In this document: one piece after another, positions 47,201 through 57,769 of the stretch
How positions within the stretch are numbered: the first letter of the stretch is position 1
Layout: each line of letters opens with the position of its first letter
NCBI GenBank assembly: GCA_016859345.1
Contig: CM029120.1
Span: 24,983,001-25,047,000 of the forward strand
DNA from: Istiophorus platypterus
Lineage: Eukaryota > Chordata > Actinopteri > Istiophoriformes > Istiophoridae
DNA: 64,000 nucleotides
Reading direction: 5' to 3'
Translations under genes and position numbers: made by a program
Notes under the pieces: generated by a model
The model's database searches: none
The model's input: the letters and a program-made list of their open reading frames with translations, nothing else
Told to the model about the DNA's origin: nothing

Positions 47201-50200
47201 CATTACAAATAATTTTTAAATCCAGTTTTGACACTATTCATTTGCAGGCAAGACGCTAAACTCAGTGCCATATGTCTGACCTCTCTGTCTGGATCCCCCC
47301 CACTTCGCGTGCTCATCAGGTTGTTTGGATATTTCCAAGGCTGCTTTCAACAAATCCCAGTAAAAAATTAAAGCCAGTAATGTGTTTGTCCATCTTAATT
47401 CTTTCTAAATTCATTCTATGGCTGTCAGCCCTGGTACCACTAGTCCCTGCTAAAGATGTTAATTTATAGTTTCAATATGGAGAAAAATCTTTTATTATTA
47501 TATTTTTATTTATATAGCACAGAAAGACGGAACAGTCACTCATGTGTTATTAATGGCTTTTGGACAATAAGCATTTGAATAAGATCAAACAGTCCTGTGG
47601 TTAGTTTAACAAATTCATGGCTGGTTTGGCTTTGCACATGGAATTTGTCGACAGGAGGGAAAGTACAGAGCACCAGACTTTAATGTATTTTGGCACCTCA
47701 GTAGAAACTGGATTTGTACTATCTCCAGTAAACCATTGGTATATTGTTTTTGATTTTTAGTTTTTTGTTTCTTTCAACAAATTATTGACTTTCAGGACCG
47801 ATGTGTGGATTTCTTAGTGGAAGATTGATTGTGTCTTTTATTACTAGCCATTATGTTGATTTTTTGGGATTATCTTGAAAGTTACAGAATTCAGTTGGAC
47901 CATTTAAAAACATCTGGAGGTGTTGGATAATGCTACAGAATGTATGCTGGATACATAACCCCCAACAAAACAACCACTTAAATTATGATATTAGGAAGGA
48001 ACATGTCCAGGTCACTGCCAAGTAATATCCAAGATAGACAGATGTACTTTATCCCATAACGGGATAAGTTCAGTTTTGTTGTTAGACCCATTTCTGAACC
48101 TCTGCTCAATAGTTGTCTTGTTCAGAGAATGGTCACACTGTATCACTTCACAATGTTTTGCTGGGTCAAGACAACAGCTGGATTACTACTTATGCGTTAA
48201 AGGGCTACATTGTAACTATGGCAAATACGTGTGTAGGCTTTAATGCTATGATATAACTCACTCAATCCAATGTAACTACACAAATGTAACTACACACCAG
48301 GTCTATGGTGTTAACAGAGAGTGCCCAGGTGAGGAGAGGAAGAGCTGTGATTGGCTGCTTTTGATTCTAACCCCTATGGAGTTTGTTGAGACTGACAACT
48401 AGCTCCACCTTTAGTCTCAAAGACGCTTCTTTGTACATATGCTGCACCACAGCCTTTGAATCTATAGGCCTTAATCTTGTTTAGGTAGGTGAAGAACACA
48501 TTAACAGGTGTGAAACTAGTAGCAGCAGTTTGTAATAGTTAATAGAAACAGTAGCAATAGAAATAGTGAGAGTTGGAGCAGATGTAACAGCTGCAGTAAC
48601 ATTCGCATCAATAGACCTGTAAGTATACCTCAGGCAGTTTGCTCCAGTTAAATGACTTCATTGGGTTAGGTGGCTGAGGAATGTTCTTCGTCTGGGCTGT
48701 TCCTAGTGGACCTCCTGGGGAAGGAGGAGGGGGTGGAGGAAATGTAACCATACCAAAAGCTGGTGGGCCTCCTGGAGGAGGAGGTGGAGGAAGAGGAGGA
48801 GGAGGAGGAGGAGGAGAGGGGATGGATGAGACAACACTAGGAGGAACTAAACAATCCGTAGATGTCACAAGATGTCCTCCTGGAACACTGGAGCTCTAAC
48901 AAGACAAAAGTGAAAATAACTGAGTGAAACAAATATGGATTGTTAATAGGCAGATCACCAAGACACATTAGATCATTCTAATGATGGGATTTTTGTGAGA
49001 AAATTTAAAAAAGAATCTTTTTTAATCTTGTTGGTACATTTTATCCCAATATTGTACTAATTCACAGAGACTGACACTGATTAATGGGATTTCTAGGTGA
49101 CATTAAATGTATCTGCTGGTGAAGAGCATACAGAGTTGAGCTGCTGCAGACGAGTAGACAGTTCTGCGACTTGTATTTTAGCCTGCTTGTGGTCGTTGCT
49201 CTCTCGCATCAATTTGTCCTTCATCTTGTTCAGCATTGTCATCATATCTTCTTTCTCCTTATTCTTGGCCTCACACTCCCTCTCTTTCTTTTCAAAACGC
49301 TGCTGTAGGTTCTGATGGTCTGGAGAAAAAAAAGGTCAGACAGCTACAAACAAGGGACCTATAGGAGCATGTTCAGTCTACAAACTGGAGCTGAGTATGA
49401 TTCTTGAAGGCAGAGCTGCTGCAACAGATGATTAGTGACCAAGTAAACCAGCACTGTCATTTTCTTGACTTATTAGCTCTGATTTTGATTCCGAGTTGCA
49501 TGGGGTCCCTTAGTCCCTGATGAATCCAAGGGGTCTAATCAAGTCTAGTTTGTTTTGTTAATTACATAGTGAAATTAGCAAAGAATTTACTGAGCATTTA
49601 TTCTCAGCTTGTGTATGTTGCACGTGTGTATTTACCTTTTCTCATTTTATCAGCTTGTTCTTTCCATTGTCTGACCTCGTTCTCTTTGATGAGTCTAGAG
49701 GCAAACATACACACACACAGTTTTGTATCTCACTATTATTGAGATTAATGAGCAAATTTGAAAAGCCTTGGCTAAACTTGAATTTTAACCATAAGCTTTG
49801 TTTGTGTGTATTATCTTAACTATTCTACCAGCGCTATTTGAATTTTATCTGTCATCATTATTAAAAAAATTTGAGTTTGTAGAACGACTGCTCATTCCCC
49901 AAAATCAGGAACCCTGTAAACTTACTTGCGTACAATATTTTTAACATTGAAGTCCTCCAGTGGAGCAACATCAGGATCTTCACCTTTGTCTGTCTGCAGA
50001 ACCAGCTGCTGAACTATCCGGTCCAACAAGTCCCAGTACTGAAGTAAGGTACTGTTCTGCTTATCTGCAGATAAACACAGAAGAGTAAAGAGAGAAAAAA
50101 AAAATTGATCATTTTTTCAGGTCATCTAAAAAAAGAGTAAATGAATAAACTGTAGACAAGCAGCCATCAGTCTTACATGGCATCATAAGGCAGTGCTGTA

Positions 50201-53200
50201 GTGCAGACAGGAGGTGAGGGTAAGCTTCAGTGTGGTTCAGATTCTTCTTGATCAGCTCAAACATCTGGCTGGCACCTTTAGTTTCTATATGGACCTGAGG
50301 CAATGTCTCATCATTTATCACTGGGTTTATAACACATTAAACATCGAACTAGCACTTTCATGTTTTATTTGGCATCAAAAAGAAATGTAATGCAGAAGAT
50401 GTGTTGGTACATGTGTGTTTTATTATAAAGGAACACTGTAATACACCACTCCTTAGTTGTGTATAATTTTGAAACTTGCAATAATAATAGGCATCATGTG
50501 TTTATAAGTTATGTTTGTTTTCAATAATCCACTAAAATTCCCCGTAAAGTTGTGGTGTGTACCAGCTCTAAGGATGCTATATGTGGTGATAAAAATCAGA
50601 AATGCATTATGTGTGTTCATCCATAAAAATTTAGAGATCAGCTGGTCACTGGAGCTGAAAGATATAACAGAAAGAAAATTTGTGTTGTACAGTTTAAAGA
50701 TTTGTCTAAACAACTTACAACATCAAATCGTTTGGAAATCACAAGCTCATCTTCATTCCTCAACATCTCAAAGAAATCCAGGTGTCTGGAAGATAACAAT
50801 ACCCATAACAAATGAACTCAGAAAGCCATTTCAACTCAATGTCTATTAAAGTTCAAAGAAGTCCCCCTGACCTGCTGCTTATTTGTTAGTTCCATGATAC
50901 AGTAGGTTTCACAATTCTTGCACCTTTCGGTGCACCTGATGTACCTGTCCAGGGTGGCATTTTCATGGGAGCGTAATTTGTCAATGACTGGCTGGATGCC
51001 CAACATCAGAAACTCATAGCGCAAATGGATACGGAACTCCAGACTGGTCTGTGGAAAACACATACATGCAAGAACATTGCTGTATATAATGTTGCACTGG
51101 GTGACATGTTCCCTCATCACCATGAATGCGCACACTAGTTTACTTAGACTCTGTCACACACACTGCTCTACTGCCAAATGGAGCGTCAAGAGGGCTATTT
51201 CCTCCCAGCTGAGTAATGTTTGCTAAAAACTGCAGGGGCCAGCTGGTACTGAGTATTACAGAGCCTTTCTTAAAAAGGTAATACTGTTTGCCATTTTCAA
51301 AGATTAACACCCCTAGTAGGAACCAGTGGCTGAGAGTCGCAGACAGAACAGGGAAGTCAGAAACTACTAATAGACGGATCCCACATTGTTGGTTTTGGTC
51401 TTGAATGAGAAATATAGGGTAGACTTGCCTATTTTTAAGGGGAATGCGTGTTGAAAGAAAGAGACTGAAAGAGAGAAATCATACAGTATCACACTATATC
51501 ACAAACGAACTCCTAGAATATGTGACACAATAAACTGATGGTACTTAAAATTGCCTGCAGAGAGATTTCTCTTTGAGGGAGACACACATAGATTGCTATT
51601 CACCTCTCCTGCTCCCTGGCTGAGCACAGCATTGATGAAGGACATGACGGCAGTCTTCAGATTAACTTCATCTCTGTAGCGGCCTGTGGATCTATCCAAG
51701 TCTGTCAGCAGGGTCTGCACACACAACAAAAATACAGAAAATTTTTCAACATCATAAATCAAGTGCTTTTGATCTTCTTTTTGATTTTTGACTTCAAAAT
51801 TCCTTCTTTCAAATTCTTTCCCTGTCGGTTTTGGTTGTGGACTCCAAACATAATGATGTGAATCACTGACTCTCACAATCTGTATGTCCTTCTCTCCAAC
51901 CATTCATTAATATCAGTTTTCCCTAAAGGATGATTGCAAATGGTTTTAATGACAAAGGAACTGGAGGTTGAAACATACAGTAACATTGTGAGCAAATGTG
52001 GAGACATCGTCTCCACTTCAGAGATATGATGGGCAGGCAAGGAGTGAGACAAGGCCAAGCACTGCAGAGGCCACATAAATTAACTGTGACCTGGACACCT
52101 GATTGGTGGCAAGGTCACCACATCTGTCATAGATTTATTATTAATACAATATTTAACTGCTGAACTCAAGCCAGATACAGCTGCTGAAGCTTTTGTATTA
52201 TGTGTCATATCTTGTTTGCATACTTGGTTTAGCGGTGTTGTGTGGATATGCATGCAGAATGTTTTTTAAATTGTTACCTGCCAAGGGACTACAGATGATA
52301 AGTAGCTCTAAGCTAACTCTACTACAGTTTGTCAAATGGGAACATTAATCTTTAATATTGCACATGGTCCCTTACAAATAAAAGAATCTAGGAAAAACAC
52401 AGAGGGCAGGGAAATGGCCCTTCTTCTATTGTAAGGCCTGGGGCTGCGGTACAGGTGGTGGTAACGAGGGCCACGACAATGGGGGGAATTGTCCCAGGGT
52501 TACACATTGGCCAGGGCTGTGTTACAACCGACACAGTGCTTCACATGGGGCAAAGATACTTGACAAAGGAGACTGGGCTATGTCAAAATCCTGAACATTC
52601 ATCTCCTTGCTGTTTTTATTTAACAGTTCCTTACTGTGGTATTTCAATCCCAGTCGGCCGAATTCATAGCAGCAGTCTTAACCCCTGAACACCACTCATT
52701 TCTGCAGTATGGCGATTCTAGGTGTCACTTTGTTATTAATAACTGACCACCTAAAACATTTTAAAAACATACTTCAGCATTCCTATTTACTCTTTTAGTT
52801 TTTGAGTCATTTCACTTCATTTATTTTTTCTCCTGTTCAGTATTTTGACTATGGGAAGTCGAGAGACTTCTCAAGAAATTGTTTACTTTATTATTACGCT
52901 GTGGGTCCCCGTGTGATGAAATCAGATTCCTCCATTTTGTCCTCTTACATCTTCCCTAGCAGGAAATCAAATGAAACAAACAAACAGAAGCTGACCTGAA
53001 AGCGTGTTCTCTCAGAGGCAAATTTCTGGTAGTGCAGCATAGCTTCTAATACTTTCTTATGACCTCCTGGCACCAAACATACTGCACCGAGGATCTCCAA
53101 CACTGCAACCTAAGAAGAATCAATTAAAAAATGGTCAATTAAAATGAGAAGAAGAAAAGTCATGATTATTCAGCTGGACATATTGATTTTAAAGGGCCAA

Positions 53201-56200
53201 ATAAATGTTTACCCTTAAAGAAATCCTCTTGGACAAATTTTTATCAGAAGCACTGAGGTTAAAAAAAAAAAACATGAAATCCAAACTCTTAAGTATCTGT
53301 TTGACTTGAGACTTGAGTACATGTTTGTATGTTACAGTTGTTTTTGTGTTTCCATCGTTGTTTGTGGTGATCCTGTTCTTTCACCCACTCTAGCAAGTGT
53401 TATGTAGACTGATCGTCTCTTTTTATAAATTTCTGTTTTCTCTTTATTGTACTACCATCTTTTCGCAGGTGATGACAGCCATAATTCTGTCTTTTTATGC
53501 AACATTCAATTTATTGCAAAAAAGAACATGACAAGAGTAACTGCATACAAATGAAAAAGTGACTTCAGCTCTTCCTTAAGTCTGGTGGTATTCACAGCCA
53601 CACATCAGCATCACTAATTTGGATGGGAAAGCTGTCCATCCCCTGCTGTCTCTTGTAGTACACAACAATCTCTTTAGTTTTACCATCATTGGGAGATAGG
53701 TTTCTTTTCAACACTGTAGCCAGGCTGACCAAGAGTCATAGCTCGATTGATCCATGTGTTTCTATATCTCTAAGTAGCAAGGATTTCATGAGCTTCTTTA
53801 ATGATAAAATTCTCACTATTAGAGACAATATTCACCTCCTCCTGCCCTCAACCGGCACTAATTTTTCCTCAAACACGGGAACATTAGAGACGGCTCTAAA
53901 ACCCGATATACACTTAGTTTCTTTTCTATCAACCTTTGCCAACTAACTTCAATGATCTCTTCATTTAAACCATCAACCTGTCTCTTAGAATCCATCCCAA
54001 CAGGCTGCTTAAGGAAGTTCTACTCTTAGTTAACACTTCTCTATTAGACATGATCAATCTGTCCCTATTAACACGCTGTGTACTGCTGTCTTCTAAAATA
54101 GCTGTTATTAAACCTCTTCCTAAAAAGCCTTCCCTCGATCCAGAGGTTTCAGCCAACTATAGACCCAATATCCAACTTTCTCTTTCTCTCTACGATCCTT
54201 CAGAAAGTTGTCACCAACCAGTTGTGTGACTTTTTTCATAGTAATAGTTTATTTGAGAATTGTCAGTCAGGATTTAGAGGCATCATAGCACAGACACAGC
54301 ACTGGTGAAGGTTACAAATGATCTACTAACCTTATCGGATAAAGGACTTGTCTCCGTACTTGTTCTGATAGATCTTAGTGCCACATTTGACTGGAGCATT
54401 TCATTGGCATCAAAGGACTTGCTCTTAGCTGGTTTAAGTCTTATCTATCGGATCGACTTCAATCCATGCACATTAACGCTGAATCCTTCATCTACTCAAA
54501 AGTTAGTCACAGAGTTCCATAAGGTTCAGTGCTTGGATCAGTTCTATTCACCATATATATGCTTCCCTTAGGCAATTTTATCAGGAAACATTCCTTAAAC
54601 TTCCATTGTTATGCAGATGTGACCCAATTGTACCTCTCAATGAAGACTGACAAAGCAAATCATTTAGCTAAACTTCAAGCATGTCTTAAGGATATAAAGA
54701 TCTGGTTGACCAGGAATTTCCTACTATTGAACTCAGATAAAACTGAAGTTATTGTGCTTGGCCTGCAGCACCTCAGAAACACATTATTTTATGACATACT
54801 TACTCTAGATGGCATTGCTCTGGCCTCTAGCACCACCGCTAGGAATCTTGGAGTTGTCTTCGATCCAGACATGTCCTTTAACTCCCACATAAAACAAACT
54901 GCCTTTTTTCACCTATGCAATATCACAAAAATCAGGCACATCCTTATTCAGAATGATGCAGAAAAACTAGTCCATGCTTTTGTTACTTCTAGGCCTGATT
55001 ATTGCAACTCCCTATTATCAGGCTATGCCAGTTAAACTTTAAATACACTTGATCTGATACAGAATGCTGTAACAAGAACCAGAAAGAGAGATCATATATC
55101 TCCTATGTTAGCTCCTCTCTATTGGCTCCCTGTGAAATCCAGAATACAATTTAAAATCCTCCTCCTCACCTACCAAGCCCTTAATGGCCAGACACCATCC
55201 TATCTTAAAGAGCTCATAGTACTTTACTACCCAGTAGAACACTTCGCTCCCAGAATGCAGATCTACATGTGGTTCCTAGAGTCTCCACAAGCAGAATGGA
55301 GGCAGAGACTTCAGTTATCAGGCTCCTCTGCTGTGGAACCATCTTCCAGTTTGGGTCCGGGAGGCAGACACCCTCTCCATGTTTAAGAGTCGGCTTAAAA
55401 CTTTCCTTTTTGATATATCTTACAGTTAGACTGGCTAAGCATTAACTCAAGCCATCTCCTCACTATACTGCTATAGGCTTAGACTGCCAGGGGACTTCCC
55501 ATGATGCACCAAGCTCCCCTTTCCACTGCCTCCTCCTCTCTCCCTGTGCACATTAACACCTCAAAAATCCTTCCTCTCTCCTGCAGTTTTGTGCTTTCTC
55601 GTCTCTCTCCTCTTGTCACTTTCTGTCTCTGATGCTGCAGAGTCTGGATCCATGGTTGCAGATCCACCTACTGCCCCATGAGCCTGATCAACACCCTCTG
55701 CTTTAATTATTACGATTGCTACTGTTACCATTTCATTTAGACCTATTGGTAATACTATTAGCCCTGTTAGTATAACTATAGTATATATAACTATTAGTCC
55801 CATTATTGTGCTATGACCCCCCCCCCCCCCCCATATCTTGCTCTCTCGCTCTCTCGCTCTCTCTCTCTAAACCCAGCCGGTCGAGGTAGACGGTCGCCCA
55901 CCATGAGCCGGGATATGTTCAAGGTTTCTACCTGTTAAAAGGGAGTTTTTCATTGCCACTGTTTGTGCTCCACATATATACCTTGGTTTTGATGTTTTCC
56001 GTGGTGAGACTTTGTGCAATGATGTTAATACTCTCACAGTGGCCCAGGACATGAGCTCTGCCCTGAGAATTGTTCATCAGAGCTTTAATGCAGCCAACCA
56101 GTGAGCTGTGGATCTGAGATTCCGTTGTCTCATAGTCCATTGACATGAGGAAATTCAGGATACAAGACAGACCATCCAATTCAATGAATCGTGTCACAAA

Positions 56201-57731
56201 CCTGAGGGAAAACAGGCAGAGCGGGAGTTTGAGGTTATTCTTTAGATCACTGGAGTACAAGAAGAAATGAAACACAGCTTTTCAGAGTAAAGTGTGTCAG
56301 AACTGGAATCGTACCTCATTGGCTGTGTCCTCAGTGCTGTTTTCAAACCATCTATGATCTTGTGCCTTCCCTGCTCTTCCTCATCCTCCAGTGCCAACAG
56401 AGTCTTCCTCTGGAAATAGGGGGTTTAAACAAAAATAATGCCATGCAGTTTTTAACATTTACAAATAGGTTTATACTCACTCAGAGGCGATAATGGAGAC
56501 AGTTTGACCAAACTGTCCTTCTGGCTCCTCGCCAGAAACAAATGTTAGTAAGTTACTATGTAAATGTATGTTATATATATGATAATACCTAAAATTAATT
56601 CAGATGATCAAACTCAAAGCCCCATGCATAAAATTATTTAGATGAAATAAGTCTGATATGCTTTTTGTTAATACCACAAGGGGTGAGGAATTATAATTAT
56701 AGTATAATAAGAGTGTTTTTAACAGGCAAAATCTATTAAGCTTTGTCTGTGATTAAACCCTGAATTGAAGGATGAAAACAGACTTTCCTGTGTTACTCAC
56801 AGCAGCCATGGACCTAAGCTGGTCAATATAAAATTCTGGCCATCTGTTTGCTCCTTTATTTTCCTGTGCCTCCTGAAAAACACATATATACAGACACACA
56901 GGTCAAGGTTATAGACATAAACCCATGTTGCATCTGTTGCCTATTTGTCAACATAGAGAAAATGAGAACCTGCAGCAGCTCAGAAAAAAAGTATAATGTG
57001 TTAATTAACAATAGATGCTATGTGGCACTTATACCATGAATTTCGTCTTTGAGTGATTGTCTGAAATTGGTATCATTATTCATCACGTTCTCTCCCACCT
57101 CTGTATGTGAGAGCAGGCTTTTTACCCCACTCCTGAGGTTGTCTATTTAGAACATGTATATTTTGATTTAGGCCGTGTTCAATCAACATGTTTCACAATC
57201 TAGATCAGTTGAAGAATACTGAAATTTAAGTGGAAGCAACCTTTAACCAAGAGAAGCAGCTACCCAAGAGATGAGTCTTCATAAGCTGTAAACTGTGGTT
57301 GGAGATAAGTTTTCTGTTGTAGTTGTAGTTTCTTACCATTTTCTTGCTACAGTAAAGCTTCCATTTTTTCTCTGCTGGCAAAGAAAACATGGCCGCTCTG
57401 TGTTCCTCTGTGAGGTCCAGTTCATCCTGGAATAGATGGTAAGGAGAATATGGAAGATAAGAGGAAAGCTGTTGAATAATTATGGATATTTGAAGTCATG
57501 TAGAAATACTCAGAATAGGAACCCTGACTCTGGTCTTGTACTCACCACCAGCTCAGTGAACATTGAGTCCAGCTCATAGAGTGGGGGCAAAGGCAGGGCA
57601 GGCTCCAGTACAGCCACATTGCTAATGTTATCATGGCAGTAGGTGATCTCTGGTTGGTTGCCTCCTTTAAAGCAGCAAGAAAACAAAGAGGACAGGCCAC
57701 GCCCCTGGGGCTGTTTTACCTGGGATTCCAT
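41188..57731 (-). CDS. daam1: DAAM1-type formin, 25 coding exons, 1053 aa
   Basis: Dishevelled-associated activator of morphogenesis, a Diaphanous-related formin that nucleates and elongates actin and links Dvl to RhoA in non-canonical Wnt/planar polarity signalling. All 25 exons join in frame with GT-AG introns to 1053 residues (human DAAM1 is about 1078). Order: N-terminal Cys motif SLFSCCF; GBD and armadillo FH3/DID (about 40-395, with MNNSQGRAHVL and RYEFLMLGIQPVIDKLR); coiled coil (about 440-520); FH1 proline tracts (about 548-590); FH2 (about 598-985, with GNYMNKGQRGNAHGFK); DAD (about 1005-1037, EFDDLVSALRSGEVFDKDL). The start ATGG at 57731 aligns with the family start and has an ACCATGG context. 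The N-terminal EPALPLPP motif and VLSQGAG favour DAAM1 over DAAM2. Which teleost copy (daam1a or daam1b) cannot be decided here. Confidence 0.93.
41700..41870 (-). CDS. daam1: daam1 exon 24 (aa 931-987)
   Basis: Encodes LQPDEFFGIFDTFLVAFSEA and the basic/acidic tail HKENEERRALMEAQ, the C-terminal end of FH2. Phase 0. Confidence 0.94.
42507..42641 (-). CDS. daam1: daam1 exon 23 (aa 886-930, FH2)
   Basis: Encodes ELKYQQAQSSHGPADKFVPV and VSQFITVASFSFSEIEESLT, near the FH2 post region. Phase 0. Confidence 0.93.
42727..42787 (-). CDS. daam1: daam1 exon 22 (aa 865-885, FH2)
   Basis: A 61-nt exon encoding LTELEKDIGSLRSGLKSIEV. Its acceptor (TCTCTTTCCAG) abuts a long TG array. Skipping it would shift the frame. 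Confidence 0.92.
42797..42855. repeat. (CA)n-(TA)n array at daam1 exon 22 acceptor
   Basis: CA for about 47 bp then TA. In the transcript it reads UA then UG, and ends 8 nt before the exon 22 AG. Confidence 0.96.
42958..43065 (-). CDS. daam1: daam1 exon 21 (aa 829-865, FH2)
   Basis: Encodes NITLLHYMITVLEKKYPKVA and FSEELQNVPEAAKV. Ends in phase 2 (AA|T). Confidence 0.93.
43423..43591 (-). CDS. daam1: daam1 exon 20 (aa 773-829, FH2)
   Basis: Encodes SRELVQSGRLRQLLEVVLAF, then GNYMNKGQRGNAHGFKVSSL and NKIIDTKSSIDK. GNYMNKG is the conserved FH2 actin-binding signature. Confidence 0.95.
43841..43929 (-). CDS. daam1: daam1 exon 19 (aa 743-773, FH2)
   Basis: Encodes INHYQQRLQALYFKKKFAER and VAEVKPKIK, identical in type to the FH2 knob region of DAAM1. 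Confidence 0.93.
44184..44272. repeat. (TG)n array downstream of daam1 exon 18 donor
   Basis: Interrupted TG repeat, CA in the transcript, starting about 35 nt inside the intron after exon 18. Confidence 0.96.
44307..44413 (-). CDS. daam1: daam1 exon 18 (aa 708-743, FH2)
   Basis: Encodes LLKFVPEKSDIELLEEHKHD and LDRMAKSDRFLYDMSR. A CA-rich array starts about 35 nt into the following intron. Confidence 0.93.
44810..44894 (-). CDS. daam1: daam1 exon 17 (aa 679-707, FH2)
   Basis: Encodes LRLSNEEIRHAILTMDEQED and LPKDMLEQ. The donor is GTGCCA; open reading continues into the intron but the family sequence stops here. Confidence 0.92.
45343..45354. repeat. poly-C tract
   Basis: Twelve C, in daam1 intron 16. 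Confidence 0.93.
45774..45871 (-). CDS. daam1: daam1 exon 16 (aa 647-679, FH2)
   Basis: Encodes KDAEDDQTFAKKVKELSVID and GRRAQNCNILLS, a hallmark FH2 motif. Ends in phase 2 (CG|A). Confidence 0.94.
46412..46519 (-). CDS. daam1: daam1 exon 15 (aa 611-646, FH2 lasso/linker)
   Basis: Encodes SKTEGTIWKEIDDLKVFKVL and DLEEFQKIFSAYQKRQ. DAAM1 has ILDLED where this has VLDLEE. Donor GTAACA is a weaker site. Confidence 0.91.
46641..46975 (-). pseudogene. coding-like relic in daam1 intron 14, probably retroelement
   Basis: About 110 codons are open on the minus strand (with KLSQRNKGTHITTAPRA, HDTDYNGWCAPSQVDLACSS and HIIVPCLKIQVCVKPKELTY) between an in-frame TAG upstream and a terminal stop. The composition looks like real protein, but I cannot assign the family. 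A retroelement coding remnant is the likeliest reading. No matching splice sites suggest an alternative daam1 exon. Confidence 0.3.
48629..48895 (-). CDS. daam1: daam1 exon 14 (aa 522-610, FH1)
   Basis: The profilin-binding FH1 region. It has two proline blocks (P7-L-P6, then P6 after GMVTF), followed by KNIPQPPNPMKSFNWSKLPE, the entry to FH2. It is shorter and has fewer tracts than mammalian DAAM1. The antisense open frame of poly-Gly here is a shadow. Confidence 0.92.
49132..49319 (-). CDS. daam1: daam1 exon 13 (aa 459-521, coiled coil)
   Basis: Highly charged helix including FEKKERECEAKNKEKEDMM and LNKMKDKL, corresponding to the DAAM1 coiled coil. Donor GTATGC. Confidence 0.91.
49636..49694 (-). 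CDS. daam1: daam1 exon 12 (aa 439-459)
   Basis: A 59-nt exon encoding LIKENEVRQWKEQADKMRK, the start of the coiled coil before FH1. Family match: NENEVKQWKEQAEKMRK. Confidence 0.91.
49926..50064 (-). CDS. daam1: daam1 exon 11 (aa 393-439)
   Basis: Encodes KQNSTLLQYWDLLDRIVQQL, VLQTDKGEDPDVAPLEDFNV and KNIVRK, the end of FH3. Confidence 0.91.
50177..50294 (-). CDS. daam1: daam1 exon 10 (aa 354-393)
   Basis: Encodes VHIETKGASQMFELIKKNLN and HTEAYPHLLSALQHCLMMP. The Tyr codon is split T|AT over the next intron. Confidence 0.92.
50719..50785 (-). CDS. daam1: daam1 exon 9 (aa 331-353)
   Basis: A 67-nt exon encoding HLDFFEMLRNEDELVISKRF and DV, the dimerisation-domain part of FH3. Confidence 0.92.
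50945..51048 (-). CDS. daam1: daam1 exon 8 (aa 297-331)
   Basis: Encodes TSLEFRIHLRYEFLMLGIQP and VIDKLRSHENATLD. Ends in phase 2. Confidence 0.94.
51604..51714 (-). CDS. daam1: daam1 exon 7 (aa 260-296)
   Basis: Encodes TLLTDLDRSTGRYRDEVNLK and TAVMSFINAVLSQGAGE, strongly conserved FH3 sequence. Phase 0. Confidence 0.94.
52996..53109 (-). CDS. daam1: daam1 exon 6 (aa 222-259)
   Basis: Encodes VAVLEILGAVCLVPGGHKKV and LEAMLHYQKFASERTRFQ. Phase 0. It lies on the far side of the LINE-filled 2.9-kb intron. Confidence 0.93.
54529..55035 (+). pseudogene. LINE reverse-transcriptase ORF fragment (168 codons)
   Basis: Longest intact stretch of the L2 ORF2, spanning the catalytic box (mutated YADV) and the thumb region down to DYCNSLLSG, then a stop. 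A second open piece (55105-55386) continues the C-terminus after the break. Confidence 0.85.
55817..55868. repeat. poly-C and (CTCTCG)n in the LINE 3'UTR
   Basis: Sixteen C at 55817-55832, then TCTCGC-type repeats; part of the LINE tail. Confidence 0.93.
55982..56201 (-). CDS. daam1: daam1 exon 5 (aa 148-221, DID)
   Basis: Encodes FVTRFIELDGLSCILNFL, CIKALMNNSQGRAHVL and SINIIAQSLTTENIKTK, core armadillo repeats of the autoinhibitory DID. The donor GTATAT is followed almost at once by the 3' end of an antisense L2 LINE. Confidence 0.94.
56315..56409 (-). CDS. daam1: daam1 exon 4 (aa 117-148)
   Basis: Encodes RKTLLALEDEEEQGRHKIID and LKTALRTQPMR, entering the FH3 armadillo region. Ends in phase 2 (AG|G codon). 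Confidence 0.92.
56801..56872 (-). CDS. daam1: daam1 exon 3 (aa 93-116)
   Basis: Encodes EAQENKGANRWPEFYIDQLR and SMAA, matching the DAAM1 segment ENKGATSWPEFYIDQLNSMAA. Phase 0. Confidence 0.92.
57337..57426 (-). CDS. daam1: daam1 exon 2 (aa 63-92, GBD)
   Basis: Encodes DELDLTEEHRAAMFSLPAEK and KWKLYCSKKM, the GTPase-binding region. Phase 0. The 119-bp intron before it is the shortest seen near the 5' end. Confidence 0.92.
57546..57731 (-). CDS. daam1: daam1 exon 1 of CDS (aa 1-62)
   Basis: Encodes the start MESQVKQPQGRGLSSLFSCC and EPALPLPPLYELDSMFTELV. A plausible 3' splice site (CTTAG, exon from about 57766) lies just upstream, so this exon probably begins with a short 5'UTR and the promoter lies further upstream on a separate exon. 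Confidence 0.9.
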
Positions 57732-57769
57732 GGTTATGGCAGGGACCTCACCACAAGTACTCACTGCTA

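Larger units (their letters stand above)
53640..55970 (+). mobile_element. L2-type LINE, 5'-truncated, antisense in daam1 intron 5
   Basis: Non-LTR retrotransposon relic. RT region reads YADVTQLYLS (usual YADD, so a catalytic Asp is lost). It continues with NFLLLNSDKTEVIVLGLQHL, ARNLGVVFDPDMSFNSHIKQ, VTSRPDYCNSLLSG and LKILLLTYQALNGQTPSYLK-like text. The 3'UTR is the typical fish form: poly-C, CTCTCG repeats, AAACCCAGCCGGTCGAGGTA, AAGGTTTCTACCTGTTAAAA, ending near GAGTTTTTCATTGCCACTG. Several stops and frameshifts. Confidence 0.88.

Noticed and set aside
48681..48899. Plus-strand Gly-rich open frame
   Set aside because: It is the exact antisense of the daam1 FH1 proline codons.
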